64,000 nt of DNA from Medicago truncatula. Lineage: Eukaryota; Streptophyta; Magnoliopsida; Fabales; Fabaceae. The stretch covers positions 33,888,494 through 33,952,493 of the forward strand of contig NC_053045.1 in NCBI RefSeq assembly GCF_003473485.1. The letters run 5' to 3'. The notes beneath the pieces are model-generated. The model ran no database searches. It worked only from the letters and a program-made list of their open reading frames with translations, and was not told the DNA's origin. Below are positions 12,641 to 24,530 of this stretch, in pieces. A program made the position numbers and the translations under genes. The first letter of the stretch is position 1; every line of letters begins with the position of its first letter.

Positions 12641-15600
12641 TGGTACAAGCCAAAGGATCTTGTCTCGCCCTCTCGGTTGAAGAAGAGTCTTAGTTTTTTA
12701 AGATCTGTCTATCCTCTGTGTGATATATTATACTTCACCTGCTTGTGCATATCAATTATTCATGGAATACCTCTTCAGAGAATGGTTACAAGGCAAAGGA
12801 TTGTGTGTAAAATAATTGTTTATTATCTTTTTGAGAAGTGAATTCATGAATGGATTGAACTAGTGAATTATTGGTGTGTAATTTGTTGTAACTAAAGCCT
12901 CAATTTAAGTCAACATTCGTTTTTTATTGGTGAAATGTTCTGAAAATATATTGGCATATGATGAACTGAAATGGCTTAAGTTAAATGTGACAAAAACCAC
13001 AAATTTGTTTTACAAGATTCTCTGGGCTTTGCTTTAGTGCAGTGTCAAAGTATCGGCTTCCAAAGTTAATCTATATACTTCATTCAGTTATTAAAATAAT
13101 CACACAACACTGCAATATCTTCACCTGTGCAAGGTTTAGGTTGTATTTGGGAGATAAGAGAAAAAGAAACTTTAGGGGTGAGAATTCATGTTTAGAAGAA
13201 TTTCGTATTTGATGTCACTCGAATTTCATGTTATGGTCATCTTTTGTTGTCATAAAACTACAAGGATTGACACCTAAACAAAATCAACAAAAGATTTTCA
13301 TTTGTCTTTTACAAGGAAAGATAAGGAGAATGGTTATGACTATTATTCTTTTGTTTTGATACAAGAGCATTATTATTAAATAAAAAGGAAAGTTAAAGTT
13401 TCCGATATTGGGAAGTAGTATTCATCTCTTACAAGTTCCCTTCAACTTGAAGTAATCTTATTCGATGCAAATGGGAGGTACCTCTCCCAACCAAGACTTG
13501 AAGGAGTTTTGGTTCTATAAAGAAAGAAAAAAAATTAATACAAAATAGATGATTATTACCCTTCGCTTTCTCTCAAAATCCTTCATTCACTTCCCCTCTA
13601 ACCCCCAAATAGAATCTTATTGTCCCAAATTTCCAAGCTAATGTCTTTTTGGTTTGCTTTGTTTGATAAACAAGATATAACTCTAGAATCCCATTAACAC
13701 CATTCCTTTTAAAACTTCCATTTTGTATAACTCTAGAATCCCATTAACACCATTCCTTTTAAAACTTCCATTTTGTAGGTCTTTGCACTCATCACAAAAA
13801 AACAAAAATAAAGAAGTAAACAATCATCTATGTTTCGCAATTGGGGTTATCAGCTTATCATTGTACAACAACAAACTGAACCAAACATAGTAAAAAAAAT
13901 CTCATAAGCTTGTCAATGAAACAACATATAAACGGTACTATCATCACAACTTTCAGGGTTACATAAAAGCATTATTAGATGAAATCTCTCCATGACCCAT
14001 GCACATATCCTCAAGAACACTGCAACAATAAGAGGAAAAAAAAGTGTAAGAATATATAGAAACTATCAAAGAATAAGTGACATAAGTTTACAAAACCGGT
14101 TAAAAATAAAAAACATGACATTTTTTGTTAGCCACAGGTTGGAGGTAAACAAGGTCTAATTGGCAGGAATGATGGAGTATACAGAAAAGTGAGGACAAAA
14201 TAGAAAATACTGTATTACAATTTACAACATTGAGACTACAAATATAGTACTAAATATTAGTTACAAGTGTTGAAATTTTATGGATTTAAATAAAGAGAAG
14301 AGAAGGGGATAAAGACCTTGAACTATGATTGTAGTTTTATAAATTGATGACAAAAGAAAGACAAAGAACCAACCCTCATTTACTTTAATATACTAGAACC
14401 CTAAGATACTCAACATACTCTAAGATAAGATCAAAATATTTTTGTATCATCTAATACCCCACCTCAAGTCAAAGCTTCCTAAGCTTTAAGCTTGTTATGA
14501 GTGTAATCTTTCACAGAGAATAAAAAATCAAATAACATAATAACATATAGAAAACCAGCAAAGCATGCGGATTTGGAACAAATATTGAGGCTAAACCACA
14601 TCTGAGACACCCAAATGGTAATCGACACAAATGTTTGGGCCAGATTGCATGTAGGGCAAAACAAAGGAGTCGGACCTAAATAGCACAAAAACTGGGGCTC
14701 TAGACTGCACTTGGGGTAAAGTTGAGGCCAGCCTGCAACTATGAAAACAAATGCCAAATCATAACTGAGATAAAAAACAAAACCAAACTAGAGCCATGAA
14801 ATTCTTGCAACAAATAGTCATATTGATGCAAAACATGAATTGAGGGCACTAATGAGCAGAATAAGACCAACAGAGATGCAAAAACAAAACTGAAATGCAC
14901 TGTGTGGGTCAAGGGGAAACTTTTGAAACTTCACATATGAGTGTGTGGACCATGCCAATGACAATCGGAATGGGTAATCCAATAAACGGCTTTAAACAGC
15001 GAGTGCAATGAACTGACCCAAGGTCTCTAATACAAGTTGTGGAAGCAGCAGACAATAAAACTCATTAACCAGGGTGAACTCATGAGACAAAAGGTGGCTA
15101 AAAGAACAAGCCAGAGAGATCTTCAATGGTTACCCCGGAAATGATTTGGAGTTTTGGGGGAGGAACATAAGAGTTGGAGAAATAAGGGTTGCAAGTTCAA
15201 CTCCCCTTACTAACATTTACGTAACAACTAATTAACTAACATTTGTCACTGAAAATAAAGTTACCCCAAAAAGCATAAGATAGGGATACTATCAACCTTC
15301 TCAATATATTTGGAGTCATCAGTGTAGTTAAATGGAGCCACCATGGCCGGCGGATTTTTAGACAACCGCTGTAGGAAATTTGTGAAGGAATGCACCATAG
15401 GCCACAATGGTGTGTTTGTATGGTGGATTTTTGGCCTTCCACCATATTCCACCATCGACAACACTGGATGCCATTCAGTATCGGGGGGAAATTAGGGAGT
15501 AACACTCTATTTTGAGGGAAAGTCTTACCTCAGTTTCCAAACTCTACCTCTATAAGGATGGCAACAGTGCCCAGTGTCCAACGTCATCGATAGACCAGCA

Positions 15601-16446
15601 CTGAGACAGGACGGCTACTGCCTTGATTTTGGACTCAATCAATGACTAAGCCTACAGGAATGGGAATGGGTTCAGATTCTTCCTTTCCAACAAGGTAGTC
15701 TGGCAAAGGTAGGTGCAAGGTTTGTCATAAATTATGTACATCACAAAGAAAAGACGGCAAGCTCCATGGAGCAAGTACAATCTATACTAAAACCTGATAG
15801 GCATTTGGATGTTATGAGTTGCCTAAAATCCCACATCAAGTAGTATGAGACGCTCAGCGGAATATTTTAGTGGCTTGATAGCTAGGTTTTAAAGGGAAGT
15901 CTCCACAAGTTCTTATAAATACTTATCAATCTAGCAAATTTGACCAATTTTGATGTAAAAAAAAGGCTACAACCAAGAAACTTCCACAGACGATGTGAAT
16001 TTCCAATGGCTAATATAATTTTCCATCAACTCAGCAAAACAAACACACTGCTATGTTAACTCTTACCACCTAATACCTTCTACACAAATACCAATATCAA
16101 AACCCAAACACAAATGACCCGCAAAACACTACTGCTAGTAACATATGTAGCACCGACGCCAACGCGTATCTGGTGTTGTCCAAGACCGACAAATGTGATT
16201 GCATCAATAAATTCATTTCTTCAGGTTCAAAATTTGATCGGTATGGTCGTTGTCATGTCCTGTGTCCATGCTTCATATAATCATAGATAGTGATACAATC
16301 AAGTTAAGCAGTACATATTTGGTTAACAGCTTAAATTTTATTGACAAGTTTTAAACCGCATAGAATATTCAACCAAACAAAATAATTCAACAAAAATCAA
16401 AACTTTAAATCGTAGTTAGATGATAGATTACCATGAATACGAGAAT
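12641..16446. other. Intergenic region between AUG2 and TOM6
   Basis: Contains the AUG2 3' UTR and then AT-rich DNA with no gene I can support. Minus-strand ORFs at 14479-14757 and 15236-15505 show no recognisable domain or splice context. The stretch at 15810-15930 (CCCACATCAAG, then TATAAATACT) resembles parts of dispersed plant repeats. Confidence 0.5.
13676..13775. repeat. Perfect 50-bp tandem duplication
   Basis: A 50-bp unit beginning TATAACTCTAGAATCCC occurs twice head to tail (13676-13725 and 13726-13775) with no differences seen, so the duplication is recent, or an assembly artefact. Confidence 0.9.
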
Positions 16447-16611
16447 CTAAAGCTCAAGCTTGAGTTCCTCGTTCTCGCGGTTGAGAAAATGAAGAATGTA
16501 AGGGGTAATACGAATAACAAGAACCCATGTTCCAAACATGGCGACATGAGATTTGAGCTGCTTCAGTGCCACGGCCTTGTCTGGTTTTCGCATGAACATT
16601 CCTGGAAACAT
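16447..16611 (-). CDS. TOM6: Mitochondrial import receptor subunit TOM6
   Basis: A 54-residue tail-anchored subunit of the outer-membrane TOM translocase; it stabilises the TOM40 core that admits nearly all mitochondrial preproteins. The protein starts MFPGMFMRKPDKA, followed by ALKQLKSHVAMFG, one membrane segment (about residues 27-44, WVLVIRITPYILHFL) and a short acidic tail ending ELKLEL. Length and sequence fit plant TOM6 throughout. The upstream in-frame residues are 5' UTR: family proteins begin at MFPG, and the leader holds a telo-box-like AAACCCTAA (about 16660). Single exon. The gene is easy to overlook because of its size. Two site II motifs lie just upstream. Confidence 0.93.
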   Translation of the reverse strand: MFPGMFMRKPDKAVALKQLKSHVAMFGTWVLVIRITPYILHFLNRENEELKLEL

Positions 16612-16729
16612 GATCGCTACCTTCTTCTCCGATCGTAAAACCTTGTTCTTCTCTTTTTTAGGGTTTTTCAATTCCACGACGCTTCAGCTGTGATTGTGAT
16701 TTCTCTTTTGATTTTAAGGACTGCAAAAA

Positions 16730-16752
16730 TGGGCCATAGCGATTTCGGCCCA
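16730..16752 (-). promoter_or_regulatory. Paired site II elements of TOM6 promoter
   Basis: TGGGCC at 16730-16735 and GGCCCA at 16747-16752 form a close pair about 120 bp upstream of the TOM6 start. Site II (TGGGCY) motifs, bound by TCP factors, are typical of nuclear genes for mitochondrial and ribosomal proteins, often together with a telo-box, which is also present in the leader. Confidence 0.7.
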
Positions 16753-16955
16753 TTCAATTGTTTTCGTTTTAGAAAATTGCTTTTCTGACATAGAATTGCT
16801 ATTGACACAAGTAAATGACGTTTTTACCTCAGCGGCAGTTAATGTCGTTAAGCTATGCGTTGTGTTCGTGATATATTCACCATCTTTCTCTCAAATTTTC
16901 ACTCACTCTCTCTAAAAAAACTCTACCAAATCATCCAAAATTTCTTTCAATCACA

Positions 16956-17271
16956 AGTAAGTTATCACTTATGCTATTGTCATACATTTTAGTTAGTATA
17001 TGTGTTTATATGTTTATAATTTTAGTTTTTGTTTAATTATTAAATTTTGAATTTTTGTTTTTAATATAGTTATGTTGTAGATCTGAAATGCTATTAATAT
17101 ATATTATGAATACATGTTATAATGAAGTTATATTGCTTAAATTTATGTTTTTTTTCGAATTTTATAAATTTTTTAGGGTTTGTTTAGGATTTGTAGAGTT
17201 TATGTCAAATTTTCACTACAAGTGTTTGAATGAGTTTTTCATTGATTATTTTTAATTTCTAATTATGTAGA
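16956..17271 (+). other. Probable intron in the 5' leader of the 115-aa ORF gene
   Basis: A donor CAA|GTAAGT near 16956 and an acceptor TTATGTAG ending near 17271, about 10 bases before the ATG at 17281, suggest a spliced non-coding first exon. The preceding ~100 bases are CT-rich, as plant 5' UTRs are. Inference from splice signals only. Confidence 0.45.
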
Positions 17272-17280
17272 TTTGAAACA

Positions 17281-17628
17281 ATGGTCGGGTGGATCAACGT
17301 TCATGCACAATTCAACGGCGGAGAACCTCAGAGGTTGAAGGTTCGATGTTTTGGTGTAACGTTAAGAGGTCTTAATGATGAACTGGCTGAATTCAACCAA
17401 GGAGTCAACCCCGGAGACACAAGGAGGGTGGAACACATTCGGTATAAACGTCCAACGCTCGACGAGGGGAGAGTATCATTCACTTGGGTGGAATTAACGA
17501 ACGACGAAAACGTGACGAACATGTTTTGGGAGCACAACATGTTCTGGTGGATCGATATGCGGGTAACGTTGCTGAGATCAACTGAAGATATCATCAACAA
17601 CTTGATTCCGCCAGAAGATCGTCATTAG
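17281..17628 (+). CDS. Unknown 115-residue protein, probably transposon-related
   Basis: Single ORF starting MVGWINVHAQFNGGEPQ, with blocks LKVRCFGVTLRGLNDELAEF, PGDTRRVEHIRYKRP, RVSFTWVELTNDENV and MFWEHNMFWWIDMRVTLL, ending in EDRH. Base composition and codon use are clearly richer in GC than the flanks, which supports a real coding sequence. I cannot assign a function. The layout (a globular N-terminal domain lacking a catalytic part) recalls the small N-terminal domain that precedes some Mutator-like transposases in legumes, but no transposase follows. Two long hairpins begin 11 bases after the stop and may lie in the same transcript. A minus ORF across the same DNA is a shadow. Confidence 0.55.
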   Translation: MVGWINVHAQFNGGEPQRLKVRCFGVTLRGLNDELAEFNQGVNPGDTRRVEHIRYKRPTLDEGRVSFTWVELTNDENVTNMFWEHNMFWWIDMRVTLLRSTEDIINNLIPPEDRH

Positions 17629-17638
17629 TTAGGGTAAG

Positions 17639-17972
17639 GTGCATTCCAACTGCAACAATTGTCTTACCTCTAAAATGGGGTAATTCAAACTTGTCAAACG
17701 GCCATGACTCAAGCATTTCGCCAAGCATTCATGTTTTTCCTTTGAAAATATTAAATTCTTATTATGCTGGTTTAGATGAAGGTATTAAGTGTCAAGAAAT
17801 AAACCTCATTTCGTTGGCACTTGAATATCATCATCTAAAGCAAGTCTAACAAAAAATTATTCTTTTCAAAGGAAAAACATGAATGCGGGGCGAAATGCTT
17901 GAGTCTTGTTGTTTGACAAGTTTGACTTTACCCCATTCGAAGGTAAGACAATTGTTGGAGTTGGAATGCACA
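17639..17972 (+). ncRNA. Long near-perfect hairpin 1 (candidate hpRNA or young MIR-type locus)
   Basis: The left arm starts GTGCATTCCAACTGCAACAA and the right arm ends with its complement. Pairing continues with few mismatches for about 165 bp per arm, leaving a loop of only about 8 bases near 17797-17804. Transcribed in either direction it would fold into one long duplex, like inverted-duplication precursors processed by DCL proteins. No mature miRNA that I know is present. It could instead be a foldback transposon. Confidence 0.6.
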
Positions 17973-17973
17973 T

Positions 17974-18174
17974 CCCAACTGCAACAATTATCCTACTCTG
18001 GATTGGGCAATTCAAACTTGTTAATCGGCATGACTCCAGCATTCGATAAGCGTCTTGAACGCTCGTATTCAAGCACTTGAATACGAGCGTTCAAGACGCT
18101 TACCGAATGCTGGAGTCATGCTGCTTAGCAAGTTTGAATTTGCCTCATTCAGTGGTAAGATAATTGTTGCAGTT
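17974..18174 (+). ncRNA. Long near-perfect hairpin 2, paralogue of hairpin 1
   Basis: The arms start CCAACTGCAACAATTATC and end with the complement. About 100 bp pair, with a loop of about two bases at the centre of CGTATTCAAG-CA-CTTGAATACG (about 18074). The central ~30 bp per arm pair without mismatch. The outer halves of the arms match hairpin 1 (TCAAACTTGT, CATGACTC, AGCATT in the same order), so the two hairpins arose by tandem duplication and then diverged. Confidence 0.65.
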
Positions 18175-18507
18175 GGAAGTTACATTCCGGAATGTAATGT
18201 AATGCAATGTAATGTGATAACATATATAGTTGAATATGCATAATACATTTTGTTTTGAATGGAACAATAATTATCTTATTTATTTACTTTTCGAATTTAT
18301 TTATTCATTACGCAATTTTAATTAGTTGAATTCACATTAAATTTAATTATTTTTATTCGAATACGCAATTATTTGAAACGCAACTTTAATTAAAATTATT
18401 CCAATAATGGGGTTTAGGTAAAATTTGTGTAAAAACCATCATCCAATTCCCCTTTATAACTCGTATTTGGGGAAAGGAAAAGAAAAGGAAATAGAGACGA
18501 GATAGTA

Positions 18508-18816
<309 letters not shown>

Positions 18817-19191
18817 GAAATAGGTATTTGTAAAATAGGGAAAGAAGAAAAGAAAAAAAAAAACGTGAAAGAAAAAGAGAGGGACCGAGGGGGAGAACGA
18901 GAAAGAATAATGAGAAGGAGAGAGGGCTAAATGACACAAAAGATATACAAGAGGAGAGGAAATAAACTTTAAAACCTATCATAGTTTTTCTATTTACCAA
19001 ACACTTCTTTGCAAAACCTACAAATCTTTTATTTATATTGCATGCATATGGTATAAGAACCCATGTGTATTGAGAAGAATAATTAAATAATGAAGAAGTG
19101 ATTCTGTTGGAATTGAGGCTATGGTTTCAAATTGGAAAAAGAGGAAAATTCAAGATTTGGGTCTAGATCTCTTGAGGTAACATAGTCTTAT

Positions 19192-20253
19192 CCATAGTTT
19201 TAAAAATTGGACCGGAATCGACTCGGTCAAGGTACGGAATCACTAAATCATTGGTCGAACCATTGGATCACTAGTCGAACCGTATGACTGAACCGTATTA
19301 AACTGGTTGACTCGATAGTACGACTCGATATCTATGAAAAACTTGTTCTATGATTTATCTTTATTATTGAATCTGATGTTCCGGTTTGTAAAATATTCAA
19401 GTGTCATAGTACTACTAAATAAAATAAAACAACATAAGATAAATATAAGGCTTAATTACTCTTTTGGTCCCTTAACTTATTTTTTGGTTTCGTTTTGGTC
19501 CCTTAACTATTAAAAGTTTCGTTTTGGTCCCTTAACTTACTTTTTGGTTTCATTTTGGTCCCTTAACTATTAAAAGTTTCTTTTTGGTCCTTTAACTTAC
19601 TTTTTAGTTTCGTTTTGGTCCCTTAACTCTTCCTCCGTCAACCACTTTGGTCCTTTATGTTAGGATGAATGTATTAGAGTTAAGGAACCAAAATGAAACA
19701 AAAAAAATAAGTTAAGGGACCAAAACGAAACCAAAAAATAAGTTAAGGGACCAAAACGAAACTTTTAATAGTTAAGGGACCAAAAGAAAACCCAAAAATA
19801 AGTTATGGGACCGAAATGAAACTTTTAATAGTTAAAGAAACAAAACGAAACCAAAAAATAAGTTAAGGAACCAAAAGAGTAATTAAACCTAAATATAATT
19901 ATGTATATGGATTAAGTACTTTTTTTTTTGTACAACATGCAATAAAAAAATTGAAGGGTGATAAGATGTTCAATCTATCTAAATTTTTGTTCTTTGTTTC
20001 TTACTTCTTCTTTTTAGTTCCTTCATTTTTCCTCAAATCCAGATCTACTATTTTTTTCAAGAAAAAATTAGAGTTCAAACATTGAACCGATCGGTTGGGA
20101 GAAACCCCTGGGTCGCCGGTTTTAACCGATTTCTGCCGGTTCTCACCGGTTCATTAACATGACCGATCCAATAACCAGATCGGATCGGTTACCCCATCGG
20201 TTTATGGTTCGATCGGGTCAACCGGTTGATCCAGTCCGGTTTTTAAAACCATG
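19192..20253. mobile_element. MULE-like element with GGTTTTTAAAAC-type termini, carrying a nested MITE
   Basis: The left end (ATAGTTTTAAAAATTGGACCGG) and right end (CCGGTTTTTAAAACCATG) are inverse to each other, and the subterminal parts are dense in CGGTT and ACCGG words. A different MITE sits inside at 19449-19889. No transposase. A related relic lies at 23812-24005. Class assignment is inference from the termini. Confidence 0.5.
19449..19889. mobile_element. Mutator-type MITE with 9-bp target duplication
   Basis: Terminal inverted repeats GGCTTAATTACTCTTTTGG and its near complement extend over most of the element, because each arm contains tandem copies of a TTTTGGTCCCTTAACT unit. Flanks TAAATATAA at 19440-19448 and 19890-19898 are identical, a 9-bp target duplication typical of Mutator-class insertion. 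Confidence 0.85.
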
Positions 20254-21923
20254 TTCTTATCCCAAACTCAAAACTTCTCTAGGATATCTTAGGATTCTTG
20301 AATTAATTGCATGTTTGGGTAAGGTTATGTTCTCATATGATTATGTCTATTTTTATTTTATGAAATTAAATGCATTCTAGGTGTTTGATGTATTTACTTT
20401 CAACATTATTCAACTTTAAGAAAATTTGAGTATATAGGCAATAGAAATAAAATTCCATAAAAATAATAATTTTAATTGCTTTGTAACTTTAAAGCAACCT
20501 TTCAACAATTGATTACATATTTACTCTTATTGCTATGAAGTAGTTTACGAGTGAGTGTTTTCATGGTATGTATGTATAAATTGTGAGTCCTATGACATAA
20601 TAATGAGTGTAACTAAATTGCGCACTCTGGCTGGTAGCGATATTCATATGGATCGTGTAACAATGATACCAATATTTGTCTATGACGTCCTCTTATGTGT
20701 GGTTATGGCTAAATTATATGAACTTTTGCTATCCAATTATTAGAAAATCTATGGGAAGACTTAAAGCTAATTATGAAAAGTTGGTAAGGTACTTATGCAT
20801 CCTTAATATGATATTATGATAATAGAATTGTAAGTGCAATCTTACATAAAAAATTACAAAGTTATTTACAAGAGTTATATAATACTTCTAGGCAATCTAT
20901 GATAAATAAAAATGTTTATAATAATAATTGTGAAGTATATCCGGGTAGTTGATTATCCTAACCGGTGAGCAGAGTAGTCTTAGATTATATGTTAAAGATA
21001 ATACTGTAGGGCAAATCTGAGTAACAATGGATCCCCAGTAGAAAGGAAAATCATGAGTGTTTAATAAAATAATAATACTGCAAGGCAAATCTAAGAAACG
21101 ATGAAAATCTAGTAGAAAGACAAATCATGAGTATTCGTCGTCGAACTTTTGTAAGCACATTCATAACAAAATATGAGATGATAGTAAGTGATAAAGTTGA
21201 CACCGCGAGAACAATAAATACAACATTTTTGTAGTTCTTCATTTTTAGGGAATAACTCCCACACATATTTCATTATACAAAAAAACTGTCACGATCATAA
21301 GATTCGACGCACCAAGGGCACGTGCAGATTTGCCTTAGCTTCTCAAGAATACTAACATTCGAAAATTCTCTTTGGGATTGCTAATAGATTTGGAACTCTA
21401 ATAAGTTATGAATGTTATTACATGTAAAGGTTCCTTTGATAGATATTTTGGACATTTTACTATAGTTTTAGTAGATTTTGACTTGTCTACTAAGATTAGA
21501 AACAAAGTTTGGGTTGAAAGGCAAATTGCATATGAGAGTTTGCCTTTTCTTTGTTCACGTTTTCATAGCATTAGTCATAATTTATCCTCTCGTAAGCTTA
21601 ATGTAAAAGTGAATCAAGAAAAAGTGTTTCGTAAAGAAACGCCTAAATGTACGTTAATTAAATAGATCACTGTTCGTAGGAATGGTTTAGATAAAGGGAA
21701 AAAGACTTGTACTAGTTATGTCGGGGTTGTTCTTACTCATAAAAATTTGTCTTAAATGGTGTGATTGGATTATGATTTGTATGATTCAACCTTACATTGC
21801 CACATGTAACTTCTCCTTTACATTTGATTATGATATGTCACGTGTATTGTTCATTTTAAAGATTCTCAAATGTATATATAGATGGTTAATTAATGCATAG
21901 GTCAATATGCAAAATAACAAAAA

Positions 21924-22025
21924 TATATGGTAATAATCTATAAAATAAAATTAAATAATAAGTATTTCAAATACTATATGGTAATAATCTATAAAATAAA
22001 ATTAAATAATGAGTATTTCAAATAC
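21924..22025. repeat. 51-bp tandem duplication
   Basis: Unit TATATGGTAATAATCTATAA... occurs at 21924-21974 and 21975-22025 with one visible difference (AATAAG versus AATGAG). Confidence 0.85.
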
Positions 22026-22277
22026 AATGGAGTACATGTGGCTGCTTTTTATTGGTGTTAGGTTACATGGGTATTGCCCATGTGTTTGTAGATAGGCCAC
22101 CAAAGCTAAAGAGCAAATCAATTATAGCTCCATCAATGACACTCCAACAAAACAATTATGGCTCCATCAATGATACTCCAACAAAAAAATCACTTTTGGT
22201 TTAGGTTAGGTATGTATCCGTAACAAAAGCCACTTTGGCTTGAATTGGGTTTGGCCTCCGTAACAAGGGGGAGTCTA

Positions 22278-22624
22278 GGGTGCGTGAGTAAGTTATATCT
22301 CGCACGGTACACATGTTATGACCAACCATTGGATATAATCCTTATCATGCACCTTTAAACACTCAATTATTTCCTTTGACTCTGTCTCAATCCTTCTCTC
22401 TCTCTCTCTCTCTCTCTCTCGATTCTCTCATCTGTAACCATCTTTCAACGTTCATACAATTGCATGGTTGCTGAATTCAGGTTGTACATATATGTTCAAA
22501 ACCAGATCCAGGTTGTGTGAGTGAGTTATACCTCACACGGTACGCAAGTTCTGACCAACCATTGGATATAATCCTTATCATGCACCGCCAAACACTCAAT
22601 TATTTCCTTTGACTCTGTCTCAAT

Positions 22625-22661
<37 letters not shown>

Positions 22662-22749
22662 CTCTCATCTGCAACCATCTTTCAACGTTCATACAATTGC
22701 ATGGTTGCTGAATCTAGGTTGTACACATAAGTTCAAAACCAAATCCAGG
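22278..22749. repeat. Two-copy ~233-bp tandem repeat with internal (CT)n
   Basis: The blocks GTGAGTAAGTTAT, ACCAACCATTGGATATAATC, the CT run, and CATACAATTGCATGGTTGCTG recur in order 233 bases later (ACCAACC at 22321 and 22554). The CT tracts differ in length between copies. No coding content is recognised. Confidence 0.85.
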
Positions 22750-23019
22750 CTAAACAAAAGAAATAAATCTCCAAAATCTAAGATTCATTCGATAATTTAT
22801 ACAATTTGCCCAAATTTTTCACCATTCCATCTAATTCATGGCTAAAAACAATAAACTTTCACCCCAAAAGCTCACCATTCCACACTATCATACTTGATGT
22901 ACAACCATCGCCACCGTGCATAGAAGTAATCTAAGAAACATAAACAGTCCATTTTGAAAGATTTTTTACATATATGTTCATAACATTGTAAGATACTTTT
23001 TTATAATTTTTTTTAGTTT

Positions 23020-23650
23020 TTTAACATGTAATGAATTAAATATGAATTTTTCTAAAAGCCAAATTTTCAAGATTATATTAATGAAAATTTGGACCTAATA
23101 ATAAAATTTTTAGTTACTTTTTTTGCGGAGGAACTTTGTATAATATTCTAAGTAAGTATGTGAAAAATATGTTACAAATTTAAAAGCTTAAGCACAATTA
23201 AGCAAATTTTAATTTTACAAGGACTAAAAGTATGCGTTGGTCCCTATTAAATTGAAATTTGTTTAATTATACTTAAACTTTTTATATTTTTAAATGATTT
23301 TTAACAGACATGTTAAGAAAATTATAATAATCTCTTTTATAAAAAATTAGAATTTTTTAACATGTAACGAATTAAATATAATTTTTTTAATACGCCAAAA
23401 ATTCAAGATAAAACTAAAGAAAATTTGGACCTAAAAATAAAATTTTGAGCTAATTTATTGTGGCGGAACCTTTTATAATGTTTTAAACAAGTATGTAAAA
23501 AATCATTAAAAAATTTAAAATTTTAAGCATAATTAAACAAATTTTAATTTAACAGGGACTAAAAACACTAACGAAAATTTTTATAGGAACTAAAAAGTGT
23601 GATTTATTTTTATAGGGACTAAAAGCAAAAATGCAGATATTTATAGGGAT
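23020..23650. repeat. Degenerate direct repeat, ~330-bp spacing
   Basis: The order TTTAACATGTAAYGAATTAA, AAAATTTGGACCTAA, GCGGAAC, AAGCAAATTTTAATTT, then GGACTAAAA occurs near 23025-23235 and again near 23350-23580. It ends in GGGACTAAAAG words of a kind common in legume MITEs. Probably a transposon relic. Confidence 0.55.
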
Positions 23651-23811
23651 AATTGACCTTATGATAAATAATAAGTAGAATAAAACACAAAACTACCGGT
23701 GGTGAATTGGTTAAATTCCCTTGCCTTGTTAATGGTCATGTGTTCATCAACTCTCAGTTCTCACTAATGTCAATTTTCGAAATTTAAAAAAAAATAATGG
23801 AAGCGCGGTCA

Positions 23812-24005
23812 AAGGCAGGGCGTTGACTCGGCCGGTTTTCACAAATCCGTCGGTTCATCGGTTTTTTTCGGGTTTGGCCAGTTTCCACTGGTTCACACCG
23901 GTTTAACTGCATATCCGATCCATTGTGCAGACCGAACCAGATACCCCACCGGTTCACGGTTGGATCGGTCCGACCGACCGGTTCGAGCCGGTTTTCAAAA
24001 CTATG
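23812..24005. mobile_element. Relic of the 19-20 kb MULE-like family
   Basis: Dense CCGGTT/ACCGG words, then an end GCCGGTTTTCAAAACTATG that matches the termini of the element at 19192-20253. Only one end is clear. Confidence 0.45.
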
Positions 24006-24530
24006 CTTCGCGCGCAATTGTGGAGACTAATCCTTCAAGCATTGTGGCACCCAAATGGGCGGCAAATCTCTGTAAGAGTTTCAGTACATTGATTAAACTA
24101 GAAGAGACCCGTTCCATCTCATCTAAGCGCTCTTGGGTAAAGAGAATGATAGTTATGACCACCTTTAAGGATTAAAAATTATCTTCAACAAAAAAAAGAT
24201 TAAAAATTATCTATTATATTATTATTATTATTATTCTTCTTCTTCTTAATTGGAGAGATACTTTATGACCAAATCAAAATTTAAATCAAAAGTTTATTAT
24301 TTATAAAAAGCAAAACCTAGTTAAGATAACAGGTGTAAAGAACACGCAAGTTTCTGTTTGCAAAACCTTAACTCTAGTGTAGTAAATAACGGCCAAATCC
24401 AGGGCTATTTTCGTCTTTCTAAACCCCCCTCACTCCTCCAACCTCTAAATTCTAGGGTTTCTCTTTTCCCCTTACTTCCCCAATTCTCTTCAATCTATCA
24501 AACTTTCATCGGAATCCTATCGCCGGAGCC

